From Geodermatophilus telluris (GTDB taxonomy: Bacteria > Actinomycetota > Actinomycetes > Mycobacteriales > Geodermatophilaceae), in NCBI RefSeq assembly GCF_900102745.1, contig NZ_FMZF01000002.1, positions 248,001 to 312,000 of the forward strand: DNA of 64,000 nt, given 5' to 3'. The notes beneath the pieces were generated by a model. The model ran no database searches. It was not told where the DNA came from and saw nothing but the letters and a program-made list of their open reading frames with translations. Both the position numbers and the translations under genes were made by a program. Shown here in pieces: positions 1 to 8,175 of the stretch (position 1 is the stretch's first letter; every line of letters starts with the position of its first letter).

Positions 1-34
1 TGAGGATCGTGTCAAGGGTTCTCCTCTGTGCGGA

Positions 35-54
35 CCCGGGCGCCTGTGCCCGGG
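35..54. terminator. Possible terminator hairpin after the liv operon
   Basis: Arms CCCGGGC (35-41) and GCCCGGG (48-54) form a 7-bp stem with a 6-nt loop, 19 nt beyond the stop of livM. There is no clear T-tract, so this is only a plausible 3' end. Confidence 0.3.
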
Positions 55-72
55 AGTCTGGGTGGGCGCCGG

Positions 73-1230
73 TCAGCCGCGGGCGGAGCGGCGGGCGCGG
101 GACCGGAGCAGGGCGAGGCGGATCGAGCCGACCAGTCCTGCCGGGGCGAAGAGCATGACCACGACGAGGATCACGCCGTAGACGACGTAGCTGATCTCGG
201 CGGCCTGGGCGGCGTCCATGTCCAGCGACTCGCCGGCGTCGCGCAGCAGCCGCGGCAGGAAGACCAGCAGCACCGAGCCGACCAGGGCGCCGAAGAGGCT
301 GCCCAGGCCGCCGATGACGATCGCGGTCAGCAGCGACAGCGAGAGCACGATGGTGAACGCCGTCGGTGCGGTGAGCCGGACGACGAGGGCGAGCACCGCG
401 CCGGCGAGGCCGGCCGCCGCCGCGCTGACGACGAAGGCCACCACCCGCCAGGTCCCCAGGGAGATGCCGGCCAGCTCGGCGGCGACCTCCTGGTCGCGCA
501 CCGCGCGCCAGGTCCGCCCGACCCGGCTGCGCATCAGGTTGGCCAGCAGGAAGTAGGTGATCAGCAGGCAGGCGACGCTGATGTAGGCGATCCACTTGAC
601 GCCGGAGGGGGAGCCGCCCGACAGCGTGCGGATCGCCTCGGTGAACCACTCCGGGCGGTCGGGGCTGGAGACCGTCAGCCCCTGCTCGCCGCCGAGCGTC
701 TCCTTGAAGTAGAGCGCCAGGCCGGGCAGGCCCACGGCGAGGGCCAGCGTGGCGCCGGCCAGGTAGGGGCCGTGCAGGCGGGCCGCCGCGACGCCGACGA
801 CCGCGCCGACCAGCGAGGTGAGCGCGACGGCGGCCAGGAAGATGACGACCAGCGGCAGCGGTTCCTCGGCGTCGAGCATCAGCGCCGTGGTGTAGCCGCC
901 GACGGCCATCAGCGCGCCGTGGCCGAGGGAGATCTGCCCGTTGAGGCCGGTGAGCACGGTGAGCCCACCGGCGGCGATGGCGTAGTAGGCCACGTAGCCG
1001 ATCTGGGCGTTGAAGCCCAGGTCGGTCGACTCGAGCAGGACGACGGCGCCGACGGCGCAGAGCACCAGCACGAGCAGGTGGCGCAGCAGGGTGTTGCGCG
1101 GCAGGAACGTGCGGCCGCCGGTGGCCTGGGCCGAGGAGGCGTTGGACGCGGCCGTCGCGCTGACCGGGGCGTCGGAGGTGGCCGCGCCGGCGGCGGAGGC
1201 GGGGGTCTGCAGGTCGCTCACGGCGCTCAC
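73..1230 (-). CDS. livM: Branched-chain amino acid ABC transporter permease LivM
   Basis: Second membrane permease of a LIV/HAAT-family ABC importer; it pairs with LivH to form the translocation pore in the cytoplasmic membrane. The 385-residue protein begins with about 45 Ala/Ser/Thr-rich residues and then shows about ten hydrophobic segments. The LivM-type cytoplasmic coupling loop lies near residues 240-265, around ELAGISLGTWRVV. Its GTG start overlaps the livH stop by 4 nt, which suggests translational coupling. It is the last gene seen of a livG-livF-livH-livM operon. No periplasmic binding-protein gene is adjacent inside the window; it may lie past the left edge. The substrate could be an amide or urea rather than a branched-chain amino acid, since families overlap in sequence. 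Confidence 0.9.
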   Translation of the reverse strand: MSAVSDLQTPASAAGAATSDAPVSATAASNASSAQATGGRTFLPRNTLLRHLLVLVLCAVGAVVLLESTDLGFNAQIGYVAYYAIAAGGLTVLTGLNGQISLGHGALMAVGGYTTALMLDAEEPLPLVVIFLAAVALTSLVGAVVGVAAARLHGPYLAGATLALAVGLPGLALYFKETLGGEQGLTVSSPDRPEWFTEAIRTLSGGSPSGVKWIAYISVACLLITYFLLANLMRSRVGRTWRAVRDQEVAAELAGISLGTWRVVAFVVSAAAAGLAGAVLALVVRLTAPTAFTIVLSLSLLTAIVIGGLGSLFGALVGSVLLVFLPRLLRDAGESLDMDAAQAAEISYVVYGVILVVVMLFAPAGLVGSIRLALLRSRARRSARG

Positions 1231-2108
1231 GCCCTCCGGGTCTGGGTCGTCGAGAAGAGCCCGCCGGGCCGGACGAGCAGCACCACCACGAGGACGACGA
1301 GCGCGGCGAGGCCGACGAGCTCGTCGCCGACGTAGCCGCGCACGTAGCTGAGCAGCAGGCCGAGCAGCAGCCCGCCGACGACGGCGCCGACCGGCGAGTC
1401 GAGGCCGCCGAGCACCGCCGCGACGAAGCCGAAGACGATCAGCGCGTCCATGTAGGTCGGGGTGACGAAGGTGACCTCGGCGGCGATGAGCATGCCGGCG
1501 AGGGAGCCGACGACGGCGGCCAGCGCCCAGCCGAGGGTGAGCATCCGGCCGACCCGGACGCCGAGCAGCCGGGCGACCTCCTGGCCGAAGGCGGAGGCGC
1601 GCATCGCCAGGCCGACGCGGGTGAACCGGAACAGTGCGGTGAGCCCGACCATGACCAGCAGCACCGCGCCGAGGGTGAACAGGGTGTTCGGGCTGAGCGC
1701 CAGGCTGTTGTCGCCGACGCGGAAGCCGATGGTGGAGAAGGGGGCGACGAAGGCCCGCTGGTTGACGCCGAAGAGCACCGAGATGAGCGCCTGGATGGCG
1801 ATGAACAGACCCAGCGTGACGATGACCGCGTTGAGCTCGGGGCCGCCCTCCACCGGCCGGATCACCAGCCGCTCGACGACCGCGCCGATCACCAGGCCGG
1901 CCAGCAGCGCGACGACCAGGCCGACCCAGTAGGACTGGCCGGACTCGATGAGCGACAGCGCGATGAACGTGGTGATCGCGGCCATGGCGCCCTGCGCGAA
2001 GTTGACGATCCGGGTGGAGCGCCAGATGAGCACGAGGGCGAGCGCGAACGCCGCGTAGACCGCGCCGGTGATCACCCCGCCGAGGGTGAGGTTGACGAAC
2101 TGCTGCAC
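1227..2108 (-). CDS. livH: Branched-chain amino acid ABC transporter permease LivH
   Basis: First membrane permease of the LIV-type importer, partner of LivM. It has 293 residues, the usual length for the family, and about eight hydrophobic segments. The N-terminus reads QQFVNLTLGGVITGAVYAA, and the NFAQGAMAAI stretch near residue 36 is typical of LivH. The family's cytoplasmic loop is seen around residues 165-190 (MRASAFGQEVARLLGV). It starts with GTG at 2108, 43 nt after the livF stop, and overlaps livM by 4 nt. Family and fold are clear; substrate is inferred only. Confidence 0.92.
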   Translation of the reverse strand: MQQFVNLTLGGVITGAVYAAFALALVLIWRSTRIVNFAQGAMAAITTFIALSLIESGQSYWVGLVVALLAGLVIGAVVERLVIRPVEGGPELNAVIVTLGLFIAIQALISVLFGVNQRAFVAPFSTIGFRVGDNSLALSPNTLFTLGAVLLVMVGLTALFRFTRVGLAMRASAFGQEVARLLGVRVGRMLTLGWALAAVVGSLAGMLIAAEVTFVTPTYMDALIVFGFVAAVLGGLDSPVGAVVGGLLLGLLLSYVRGYVGDELVGLAALVVLVVVLLVRPGGLFSTTQTRRA

Positions 2109-2151
2109 GGAGGGGCTGCCTTCCTGGTGGTGCTGAGGAGCGGGGTGGCGG

Positions 2152-2949
2152 CTAGAAGCCGAGGTAGGCGTGCCGGAGGTCCTCGTCGCCGGCCAGCCGG
2201 GCGGCGTCGTCGGTGACCACGACGCGGCCGAGGTTGAGCACGACGCCGGTGTCGGCCACCGACAGCGCGCTGCGGGCGTTCTGCTCCACCAGCAGCACCG
2301 ACAGGCCCTCGGTGTCGACCAGGTGGCGGACCATCGCGAAGATCTGCGCGACGATCCGCGGCGCCAGGCCCAGCGACGGCTCGTCGAGCAGCAGCACCTT
2401 CGGCCGGGCGAGCAGCGCGCGGCCGATGACGAGCATCTGCCGCTCGCCGCCGGAGAGCGTGTGCGCGGTCTGGGTGCGCCGCTCGGCGATCCGCGGGAAG
2501 AACGAGTAGACGCGGTCGAACTCCTCCGACGGCACCTTGCCGCGGAACAGCGCGCCCACCCGCAGGTTCTCGTCGACGGTCAGCTCGGCGATGACGCCGC
2601 GGCCCTCGGGCACGTGCGCCATGCCCTTGGTGACCATCGCCTCGACCGGCGCCCGCGTGACGTCCTCGCCCCCGAGCAGCACCCGCCCGGCGGTCGGCCG
2701 GACCAGGCCGCTGATCGTGCGCAGCAGGGTCGTCTTGCCCGCGCCGTTGGCGCCGAGCACCGCGGTGATCCGGCCGTGCTCGGCGCGCAGCGTCACGTCC
2801 TGCAGCGCGCGCACCGGCCCGTAGGCGGCGCTGAGGCCCTCGACCTCGAGGACGGCGGGTGCGGTCGCCGTCCCGCCGGTCGCCGCGCCGGACGTGCCGA
2901 CGGCGCCGGCGCCCGACGCGGTGCTGCCGTGTGCGCCCGTGTCAGCCAC
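2152..2949 (-). CDS. livF: Branched-chain amino acid ABC transporter ATP-binding protein LivF
   Basis: One of two cytoplasmic ATPases driving the LIV-type importer. The 265-residue protein has an unusual first 30 residues rich in Ala, Gly and Thr before the domain starts at VLEVEGLSAAYGPV. Walker A is GANGAGKTT near residue 70, the ABC signature is LSGGERQML and Walker B is VLLLDEPSLG, followed by the switch histidine-region variant LLVEQNA typical of LivF. The GTG start at 2949 lies inside the end of livG (8-nt overlap). The low-complexity N-terminus could be an artefact of start choice, but no better start is visible close to the domain. Confidence 0.93.
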   Translation of the reverse strand: MADTGAHGSTASGAGAVGTSGAATGGTATAPAVLEVEGLSAAYGPVRALQDVTLRAEHGRITAVLGANGAGKTTLLRTISGLVRPTAGRVLLGGEDVTRAPVEAMVTKGMAHVPEGRGVIAELTVDENLRVGALFRGKVPSEEFDRVYSFFPRIAERRTQTAHTLSGGERQMLVIGRALLARPKVLLLDEPSLGLAPRIVAQIFAMVRHLVDTEGLSVLLVEQNARSALSVADTGVVLNLGRVVVTDDAARLAGDEDLRHAYLGF

Positions 2950-3883
2950 GCTGCGTCCCCCCGTCGGTGGCCGCGAGCTCCGCGGCGTCGGCCTCGGCGT
3001 CGACGGCGTCGCCGAGGTAGGCCTCGGTGACCGCCGGGTCGTTCTGCACCTGCTCCGGGGTGCCGGCGGCGATCTGCTGGCCGGAGTCGAGGACGGTGAT
3101 CTGGTCGCAGACGCGCATGACCAGGTCCATGTGGTGCTCGACGAGGAGCACGCTCATCCGGCCGCTGAGGTGCTGGATGAGCTCGCCCAGCTCGCGCATC
3201 TCGTCCTCGGACAGGCCGCTGGCGGGCTCGTCGAGCAGCAGCAGCTCCGGCTCGGCGACCAGGGCGCGGGCGAGCGCGACCCGCTTCTGCACCGGATAGG
3301 GGAGGCTGCCGGGGTAGCGGCCGGCGTACTCCTCCGCGTCGAGCTCGGCGAGCGCGCCCAGCGCGCGCTCGCGCAGGCGGGCCTCGTCCTTGTCGGCGGT
3401 CGGGATCGCGAGCAGCGCGGAGAGGAAACCGGCGCGGGCGTGCTTGTGCGCGCCCACCATCACGTTCTCCAGCACCGTCAGGCCGGGGAAGAGGCCCACG
3501 CCCTGCAGGGTGCGGGCGATCCCGAGCTTGGCCAGCTGGTCGGGCCGCAGCCGGCGCAGCTCCCCGCCGCGCCAGGTGATCCGGCCCTCGGTCGGGCGGA
3601 CCAGCCCGCAGGCGACGTTGAACATCGTCGTCTTGCCGGCGCCGTTGGGGCCGATGAGGCCGTGCACCTGGCCGGGCTCGACGGTCAGCGAGACGTCGGT
3701 GAGGGCCTTGACGCCGCCGAAGGCGACGCTGATCCCGGTCATCTCCAGCCGGGAGGTGGGCGGTCGGTCCTGCCTGGGCGTACTGCTGCCTGTGGTTCCG
3801 GGCGGCTGCGCCAAGGGGCCCACGTCTCCTCTGCGTCGGGGAGTCCCCGGGCCCGCGCACGGCGCGGGCCTCGGTTCGGTCAC
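2942..3883 (-). CDS. livG: Branched-chain amino acid ABC transporter ATP-binding protein LivG
   Basis: Second ATPase of the LIV-type importer and first gene of the operon. Walker A is GPNGAGKTT, the signature region is LPYPVQKRVALARAL (the usual LSGGQ is degenerate, as is common in LivG), Walker B is LLLLDEPASG, and LLVEHHMDLVM contains the switch histidine. The domain proper starts at MTGISVAFGGVKAL (3742). I chose the GTG at 3883 (313 aa) because GGAG precedes it and a -35/-10 pair with 17-bp spacing lies just upstream; this gives a 47-residue Pro/Arg-rich leader before the domain. ATG at 3742 is the alternative. Reading further upstream would run into the divergent regulator gene and is unlikely. 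Confidence 0.88.
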   Translation of the reverse strand: MTEPRPAPCAGPGTPRRRGDVGPLAQPPGTTGSSTPRQDRPPTSRLEMTGISVAFGGVKALTDVSLTVEPGQVHGLIGPNGAGKTTMFNVACGLVRPTEGRITWRGGELRRLRPDQLAKLGIARTLQGVGLFPGLTVLENVMVGAHKHARAGFLSALLAIPTADKDEARLRERALGALAELDAEEYAGRYPGSLPYPVQKRVALARALVAEPELLLLDEPASGLSEDEMRELGELIQHLSGRMSVLLVEHHMDLVMRVCDQITVLDSGQQIAAGTPEQVQNDPAVTEAYLGDAVDAEADAAELAATDGGTQRG

Positions 3884-3898
3884 GGCTCCGTCCGTAAG

Positions 3899-3927
3899 AG
3901 CCTGCCGTCCGGTGAACGCCGTCACAA
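3899..3927 (-). promoter_or_regulatory. Probable promoter of the liv operon
   Basis: On the minus strand TTGTGA (3927-3922) and CAGGCT (3904-3899) are separated by exactly 17 bp. Transcription would start near 3892, leaving a very short 5' leader before the GTG at 3883. It lies in the divergent gap shared with the PucR-type regulator, a natural place for that regulator to act. Confidence 0.45.
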
Positions 3928-3994
3928 TGGGCTGACCGCACAGTGATGGGGACCGCGTGTTGTGCTGTGTGCGATGACCAGCGGAGGTGGGCGG

Positions 3995-5269
3995 GTGCAG
4001 ACGGCCGCGTCGGGCAGCGGGCCGGAGGCCGGGGTCGAGGAACGGCCGGACGTCCGGCGGTGGCTGGCGGGGCTGGTGCCCTCCCTGCTCGAGCGGCTCG
4101 ACGCGATGACCGACCGGATGGCCGGGATCCTCGTGGAGACCGAGCCCGCCTACCGCGCGGCGCTCACCGGCGGCGACCCGCGGGTGCGGGCCACGCTGCG
4201 GCGCAACATCGAGGTGAGCATCCGGGGGCTGCTGCCCGACGTCCCGGCCACCTACCACCAGACCCACGCCGAGGGCGCCCGCGCGGTGGGCAGCCAGCGG
4301 GCGGCGCAGGGCTTCCCGCTGGAGGCGGTGCTGCGGGCCTACCGGCTGGGCGGGCAGATCACCTGGGAGGCGCTCGTCGCGCTCTCGCGCGAGGGTGACC
4401 GGCAGGACGACGCCCTGCTGCTGGAGGTCGCCGGGTCGCTGTGGCGGACCAACGACCGCGGGTGCAGCGCCGTCGCCGAGGGTTACCGGGCCGAGGAGCG
4501 CCGCCGGGCGGGCCTGGGCGAGGCCGAGCGGCAGCGGCTGCTCGACGGCCTGCTCGACGGCCGTGGCGGCGACCCCGCCTTCGTCCGGGCGGCGGGTGAG
4601 GCGCTGGCCGTCCCGCTGCGCGGCCGGCTGGTCGTGGTCGTCGCGCCGGCCCGGGACGACGGGACGCCCGCGCTGGCCGACCCCGCCGCGGCGCTGCTCA
4701 AGCGCGGGACCCGCTCGGTGTGGGGGGTGCGGGCGCAGGCGCAGGTGGGCGTCGTGACCCTGGGTGCCCGCCGGCTCCCGGAGCTGCTGGCCTGGCTGGG
4801 CGCGCTCGCCGGCGGGCCGGTCGGCGTCTCCGCGGCGGTCGAGGACGCGGCCGCCGTCGCCGGCGCCTACCGGCTGGCCGAGACCGCCGCGCGGACGCTG
4901 CCGGCCGGCGTCGCCCGCGTGGCGACCATCGACGAGCGGCTGCCCGAGGCGCTTCTCAGCGAGTCACCGGAGATCGCCGACCGGCTGGTCGGCCAGACCC
5001 TCGGCCGGCTGATCGAGCTGCCCGAGGACGAGCGGGAGGTGCTGCTGGAGACGCTGTCGGCCCTGCTGGACGCCGACGGCTCGCCCACCCGCGCCGCGGA
5101 CCTCCTGTACTGCCACCGCAACACGGTCATGCACCGGCTGCGGCGGATCGAGTCGGTGACCGGCCGCAAGCTCACCGATCCGCGGTCCCGGTTGCTCTGG
5201 CAGCTGGCCCTGCTCGGCACCGGCCACCACGACGCCGGCCAGCGCCGCCCGGTCCGCGACTCCGCTTAG
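3995..5269 (+). CDS. PucR/CdaR-type helix-turn-helix transcriptional regulator
   Basis: Predicted DNA-binding regulator of 424 residues. The C-terminal PucR-type HTH spans about the last 65 residues, with the diagnostic stretch LLYCHRNTVMHRLRRIE. The central region resembles the GGDEF-like domain of the CdaR family, and the N-terminal 150 residues resemble RsbRD-like sensor regions. I chose the GTG at 3995 because a strong GGAGG lies at 3983-3987 with 7-nt spacing; upstream starts at 3962 and 3974 have no ribosome binding site. It is transcribed away from the liv operon, so it may control it in response to an amino acid. That role is inferred from position only. Confidence 0.85.
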   Translation: MQTAASGSGPEAGVEERPDVRRWLAGLVPSLLERLDAMTDRMAGILVETEPAYRAALTGGDPRVRATLRRNIEVSIRGLLPDVPATYHQTHAEGARAVGSQRAAQGFPLEAVLRAYRLGGQITWEALVALSREGDRQDDALLLEVAGSLWRTNDRGCSAVAEGYRAEERRRAGLGEAERQRLLDGLLDGRGGDPAFVRAAGEALAVPLRGRLVVVVAPARDDGTPALADPAAALLKRGTRSVWGVRAQAQVGVVTLGARRLPELLAWLGALAGGPVGVSAAVEDAAAVAGAYRLAETAARTLPAGVARVATIDERLPEALLSESPEIADRLVGQTLGRLIELPEDEREVLLETLSALLDADGSPTRAADLLYCHRNTVMHRLRRIESVTGRKLTDPRSRLLWQLALLGTGHHDAGQRRPVRDSA

Positions 5270-5347
5270 CAACGCGCTGGAACGGCTCCCTCGCAGGGGC
5301 CCGCGCCGAGCGGAGCGAGGCGTGGGGGGGGCGAGGGGGTCCTTCTG

Positions 5348-5581
5348 CTATTGGAGATAGCCCTCGACCTCGGACCTCGGGCGCACCTCGGCGCTGTCGG
5401 GGTCCTCGTCGTACTGCCGCTTGGCGTCCCGCTGGCGGACCAGGTCCCAGAGCTGGTCGCGCTCCTCCTCGACCTGCCGGAGCCGGGCGCGCTGCTCGTC
5501 GGTGTGCTCGCCGCTCTCCCGGAGCCGGTGCTCCTCCTCGACCAGCGCGTCGATGCGGCTGCGGATCTCGCTGTCGTCCAT
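5348..5581 (-). CDS. DUF2630 family small protein
   Basis: A 77-residue, highly charged protein, mostly predicted helix (SRIDALVEEEHRLRESGE, followed by a Glu/Arg/Gln-rich helix). It matches what I know of DUF2630, a small actinobacterial family of unknown function. The ATG at 5581 is preceded by GGGAG at 5-nt spacing. Positions 5270-5347 between its stop and the upstream regulator hold no gene. No catalytic residues can be proposed. Confidence 0.75.
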   Translation of the reverse strand: MDDSEIRSRIDALVEEEHRLRESGEHTDEQRARLRQVEEERDQLWDLVRQRDAKRQYDEDPDSAEVRPRSEVEGYLQ

Positions 5582-5617
5582 GACCGCTCCCTGCCCGCCG
5601 CGGCGGAGGCGAAACGG

Positions 5618-6529
5618 TCAGGGCTCGGGCACCCAGCCCTCGACGAAGGCGGCCAGCCGCCGGGTCACCGCACCGCCGGCCCGGCCCAGGGCCAGCAGCG
5701 CCGCCCGGTCCAGGGGCACGCGCACGGTCCGCCGGCCCGGGACGGCGGTGCGCACCGCGTGCCCGGCGGCGACCAGCTCGGGCCAGGGCCGTGCCAGCTG
5801 CGCGCGCACCCGGTCGAGCGCGGCGGCCGTCGGCCCGGCGTTGCCCTCGACCATCGCGGTGACGAACGCGGGGTCGCTGCCGATCACGCGGGTGCCGTCG
5901 CGGAAGCTCCCGGCCGCCAGCGCCAGGGCGAGCGGCCCGGCCTCGCCGGCGGCCGCGGCCAGGGCGGCGGCGAGCAGGTGCGGCACGTGGCTGACCGCGG
6001 CCACCGCGTCGTCGTGCGCGGCGGCGGTCACCGGCACCACCTCGGCGCCGGCGGCCAGCGCGACCTCGGCCACGCGCAGCCAGCGCGGCAGCTCGGTGCC
6101 CGGCTCCAGGCACAGCGCCCAGCGCGCCCCCTGGAACAGCGCCGGGTCGGTGGCCTCGTGGCCGGACCGCTCGGTGCCGCACATCGGGTGCCCGCCGACG
6201 AAGCGCCCGTCCAGCGCCGCGCCGACGGAGGCCAGCACCGGGCCCTTCACCGAGCCGAGGTCGGTGACCGTCGCGGCCGGGTCGACGTCGACGCCGTCGA
6301 GGGCGGTGGCCATCGCCGGCAGCGGGACGGCGAGGACGACGACGCCGGCGAGCTCCCGGGTGACCGCCACGCCGCGCGCGGCCGCCGCCTCGCGGGCCGC
6401 GGGGTCGACGTCCCACCCGCGCACCTCGCGGCCGGCGGCCACCAGCGCGGCGGCCAGCGACCCGCCGAGCTGGCCGAGACCGACGACGCCGACCGGCGGC
6501 GCGGGCACCGTCGGGACCGGCAGGCTCAC
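5618..6529 (-). CDS. tyrA: Prephenate dehydrogenase
   Basis: Oxidises prephenate to 4-hydroxyphenylpyruvate in tyrosine synthesis (or arogenate to tyrosine, depending on specificity), with an NAD(P)-binding Rossmann domain at the N-terminus. The dinucleotide motif GVVGLGQLGGSLA lies near residues 13-25, the GGHPMCGTERSG motif typical of TyrA lies near residue 120, and AAHDDAVAAVSHVPHLLA contains the catalytic-region histidine. The C-terminal helical dimerisation domain is present; length is 303 residues. The GTG start at 6529 overlaps the thioesterase stop by 4 nt (GTGA), so the two are probably cotranscribed. A longer open frame exists upstream but has no domain content. Confidence 0.92.
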   Translation of the reverse strand: MSLPVPTVPAPPVGVVGLGQLGGSLAAALVAAGREVRGWDVDPAAREAAAARGVAVTRELAGVVVLAVPLPAMATALDGVDVDPAATVTDLGSVKGPVLASVGAALDGRFVGGHPMCGTERSGHEATDPALFQGARWALCLEPGTELPRWLRVAEVALAAGAEVVPVTAAAHDDAVAAVSHVPHLLAAALAAAAGEAGPLALALAAGSFRDGTRVIGSDPAFVTAMVEGNAGPTAAALDRVRAQLARPWPELVAAGHAVRTAVPGRRTVRVPLDRAALLALGRAGGAVTRRLAAFVEGWVPEP

Positions 6530-6966
6530 GCCGTCGCCCACGGGCGGTCGGTGCGGAAGACCCGGGCCAGCGCGGTGCCCACCAGCCGGCCGTCCTCGCC
6601 GCGGGCGTCGATCCGGTAGACGGCGGTGCGGCTGCTGCGGTGCAGCTCGCTGCCCTCGGCGACCAGCCGCTCGCCGGGCCGGCCGGGGTGCAGGAACTCG
6701 GTGTGCACGTCCTGGGCCACCGCGACCGTGCCGTGGCTGTTGCTCACCGCGGCGTGCACGACGTCGAGCAGCGCCATCGTCGCGCCGCCGTGCGCGGTCC
6801 CGACCGCGTTGAGCAGGTGCGGGCCCACCGTCATCGACGCCCGGGCGTACCCGGGCCGGACCTGCTCCAGCTCGATGCCCAGGTGGACCGCCAGCGGGTC
6901 GGCCGCCAGCCGGGCGAGCAGGGCGGGGTCGACGTCGGCTCCGTCGTCCGGAGCGGGATCGGCCAT
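6526..6966 (-). CDS. PaaI-type hotdog-fold thioesterase
   Basis: A 146-residue protein of the PaaI/YdiI hotdog thioesterase family that hydrolyses acyl-CoA or aryl-CoA thioesters. The core motif NAVGTAHGGATMALLDV (near residues 54-70) carries the family's HGG signature. The rest follows the usual hotdog order, ending RLVGTALARVFR. The ATG at 6966 stands 6 nt after TAGCCT (6978-6973, minus strand), so the mRNA is probably leaderless. It is the first gene of a two-gene unit with tyrA. Substrate is unknown; a role near aromatic metabolism would be a guess from the neighbour. Confidence 0.85.
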   Translation of the reverse strand: MADPAPDDGADVDPALLARLAADPLAVHLGIELEQVRPGYARASMTVGPHLLNAVGTAHGGATMALLDVVHAAVSNSHGTVAVAQDVHTEFLHPGRPGERLVAEGSELHRSSRTAVYRIDARGEDGRLVGTALARVFRTDRPWATA

Positions 6967-6972
6967 GATCGG

Positions 6973-6978
6973 AGGCTA
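6973..6978 (-). promoter_or_regulatory. -10 element, leaderless thioesterase-tyrA transcript
   Basis: TAGCCT on the minus strand ends 6 nt before the ATG at 6966, matching the leaderless pattern seen at other genes in this window. Confidence 0.5.
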
Positions 6979-7009
6979 TGCCGTCCTCCCCGCGCCCCCG
7001 GTTCCCGGC

Positions 7010-7672
7010 ATGACGCCGCGGTCGTTCCTGCTCACCCCGGAGCTCGGCGACTACGTCCGGGCCAGCTCCGCGCCCCTCGACGAGGTGGCCACGGACCTGG
7101 TGGCCGAGACCGCCGCCCTCGCCGAGCGAGGGGAGGCGCCGGCCACCTTCCAGGTCGCCGTCGAGCAGGGCGTACTCATGCAGCTGCTCACCCGGGCGCT
7201 GGGCGTCCGCCGCGCGATCGAGATCGGCACGTTCACCGGCTTCTCCGCGCTGTGCATCGCCCGCGGCCTGCCCGCGGACGGCTCGCTGCTGTGCCTGGAC
7301 CGCAGCGAGGAGTGGACCGCCGTCGCCCGCCGGTACTGGACGCGGGCCGGCGTGGCCGACCGGGTCGAGCTGCGGCTGGGAGAGGCGCTCGAGCAGCTGC
7401 GCGCGCTGCCGGTGGAACCGGTGTTCGACCTCGCCTTCGTCGACGCGGACAAGACCGGCTACCCCGCCTACGTCGACGAGCTGCACCCGCGGATGCGCCG
7501 CAACGGCGTCGTGCTGCTGGACAACACGCTGCGCAGCGGCCGGGTGCTCGACCCGCAGAGCGACGACGACCGGGCGCTGGTGGCGCTCAACGCGGCGCTG
7601 GCCACCGACCCGCGGTTCGAGACGGTGCTGCTGCCGCTGGCCGACGGCCTGACCGTGCTGCGGGTCCGGTGA
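7010..7672 (+). CDS. Class I SAM-dependent O-methyltransferase (family 3, CCoAMT-like)
   Basis: A 220-residue methyltransferase of the caffeoyl-CoA/catechol O-methyltransferase type. SAM motif I is EIGTFTGFSALCIARGL, an acidic SAM-ribose contact is in LCLDRSEEW, and the metal-binding motif FVDADKTGYPAYVDEL is intact, followed by VLLDNTL. The small-molecule substrate cannot be deduced. The ATG at 7010 matches the usual N-terminus (MTPRSFLLTPELGDYV). A GGAGG at 6971 serves an out-of-frame ATG, so translation initiation here is not fully clear. Its stop overlaps the next start by 4 nt. Confidence 0.9.
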   Translation: MTPRSFLLTPELGDYVRASSAPLDEVATDLVAETAALAERGEAPATFQVAVEQGVLMQLLTRALGVRRAIEIGTFTGFSALCIARGLPADGSLLCLDRSEEWTAVARRYWTRAGVADRVELRLGEALEQLRALPVEPVFDLAFVDADKTGYPAYVDELHPRMRRNGVVLLDNTLRSGRVLDPQSDDDRALVALNAALATDPRFETVLLPLADGLTVLRVR

Positions 7673-8175
7673 GCGCCGCGGACGCGGCGGCGGCGCCGTC
7701 GAGCTGGGCGGTGCGGGTCGCCCGCCCGGACGGTCGCTGGCGGGTCGAGCTGCTGGCCGCCGACGCCGGCGACGAGCTGCCGGTCCTGGAGCGGGCGCTC
7801 GGCGAGCCCGGCCGGGGGGAGTGGCCCCCGCCGTTCGTGGTCGTCGTCGACTCGCGGCTGTACTTCGTCGTCCTGCGGCACGGCCCGGGCGGGATGGTCC
7901 GGGCGCTGATCTCCGACGCGACCATGCAGGAGTGGGTGCTGGGCGCCGAGGTGGTGGAGCGCTACGGCATCGCCGTCGACGAGGACGGCGCGTTCGACGA
8001 CGACGAGACCGGCTGGCCGGGAGGGGACCTCGACGTGTTCGCCGACGACGGGCTGCCCGCCGACGAGCTGCGGCCGATCGTGACCGCCGACGACCTGTGG
8101 GCCGACGAGATGGTCGCCCGCATCGCCGTCCGGCTGGGCTTCGCCGACGAGCTGGCCGCGGCGGTGCGGTCGTGA
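7669..8175 (+). CDS. tRNA adenosine deaminase-associated protein
   Basis: A 168-residue protein that matches the actinobacterial family found beside tadA (TIGR03941-like, assigned from memory and from the tadA neighbourhood). It has a conserved-looking core (WPPPFVVVVDSRLYFVVLRHG) and an acidic segment rich in Asp (GAFDDDETGWPGGDLDVFADD). No enzymatic motif is visible. The GTG at 7669 overlaps the methyltransferase stop, and its own stop overlaps the HAD gene by 4 nt, so all four genes are tightly coupled. Its biochemical role is not established. Confidence 0.75.
   Translation: MSAADAAAAPSSWAVRVARPDGRWRVELLAADAGDELPVLERALGEPGRGEWPPPFVVVVDSRLYFVVLRHGPGGMVRALISDATMQEWVLGAEVVERYGIAVDEDGAFDDDETGWPGGDLDVFADDGLPADELRPIVTADDLWADEMVARIAVRLGFADELAAAVRS

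Noticed and set aside
2942-4267. LivG as a 441-residue protein
   Set aside because: The extra N-terminus lies antisense to the PucR-type regulator; the promoter at 3899-3927 puts the start at 3883.
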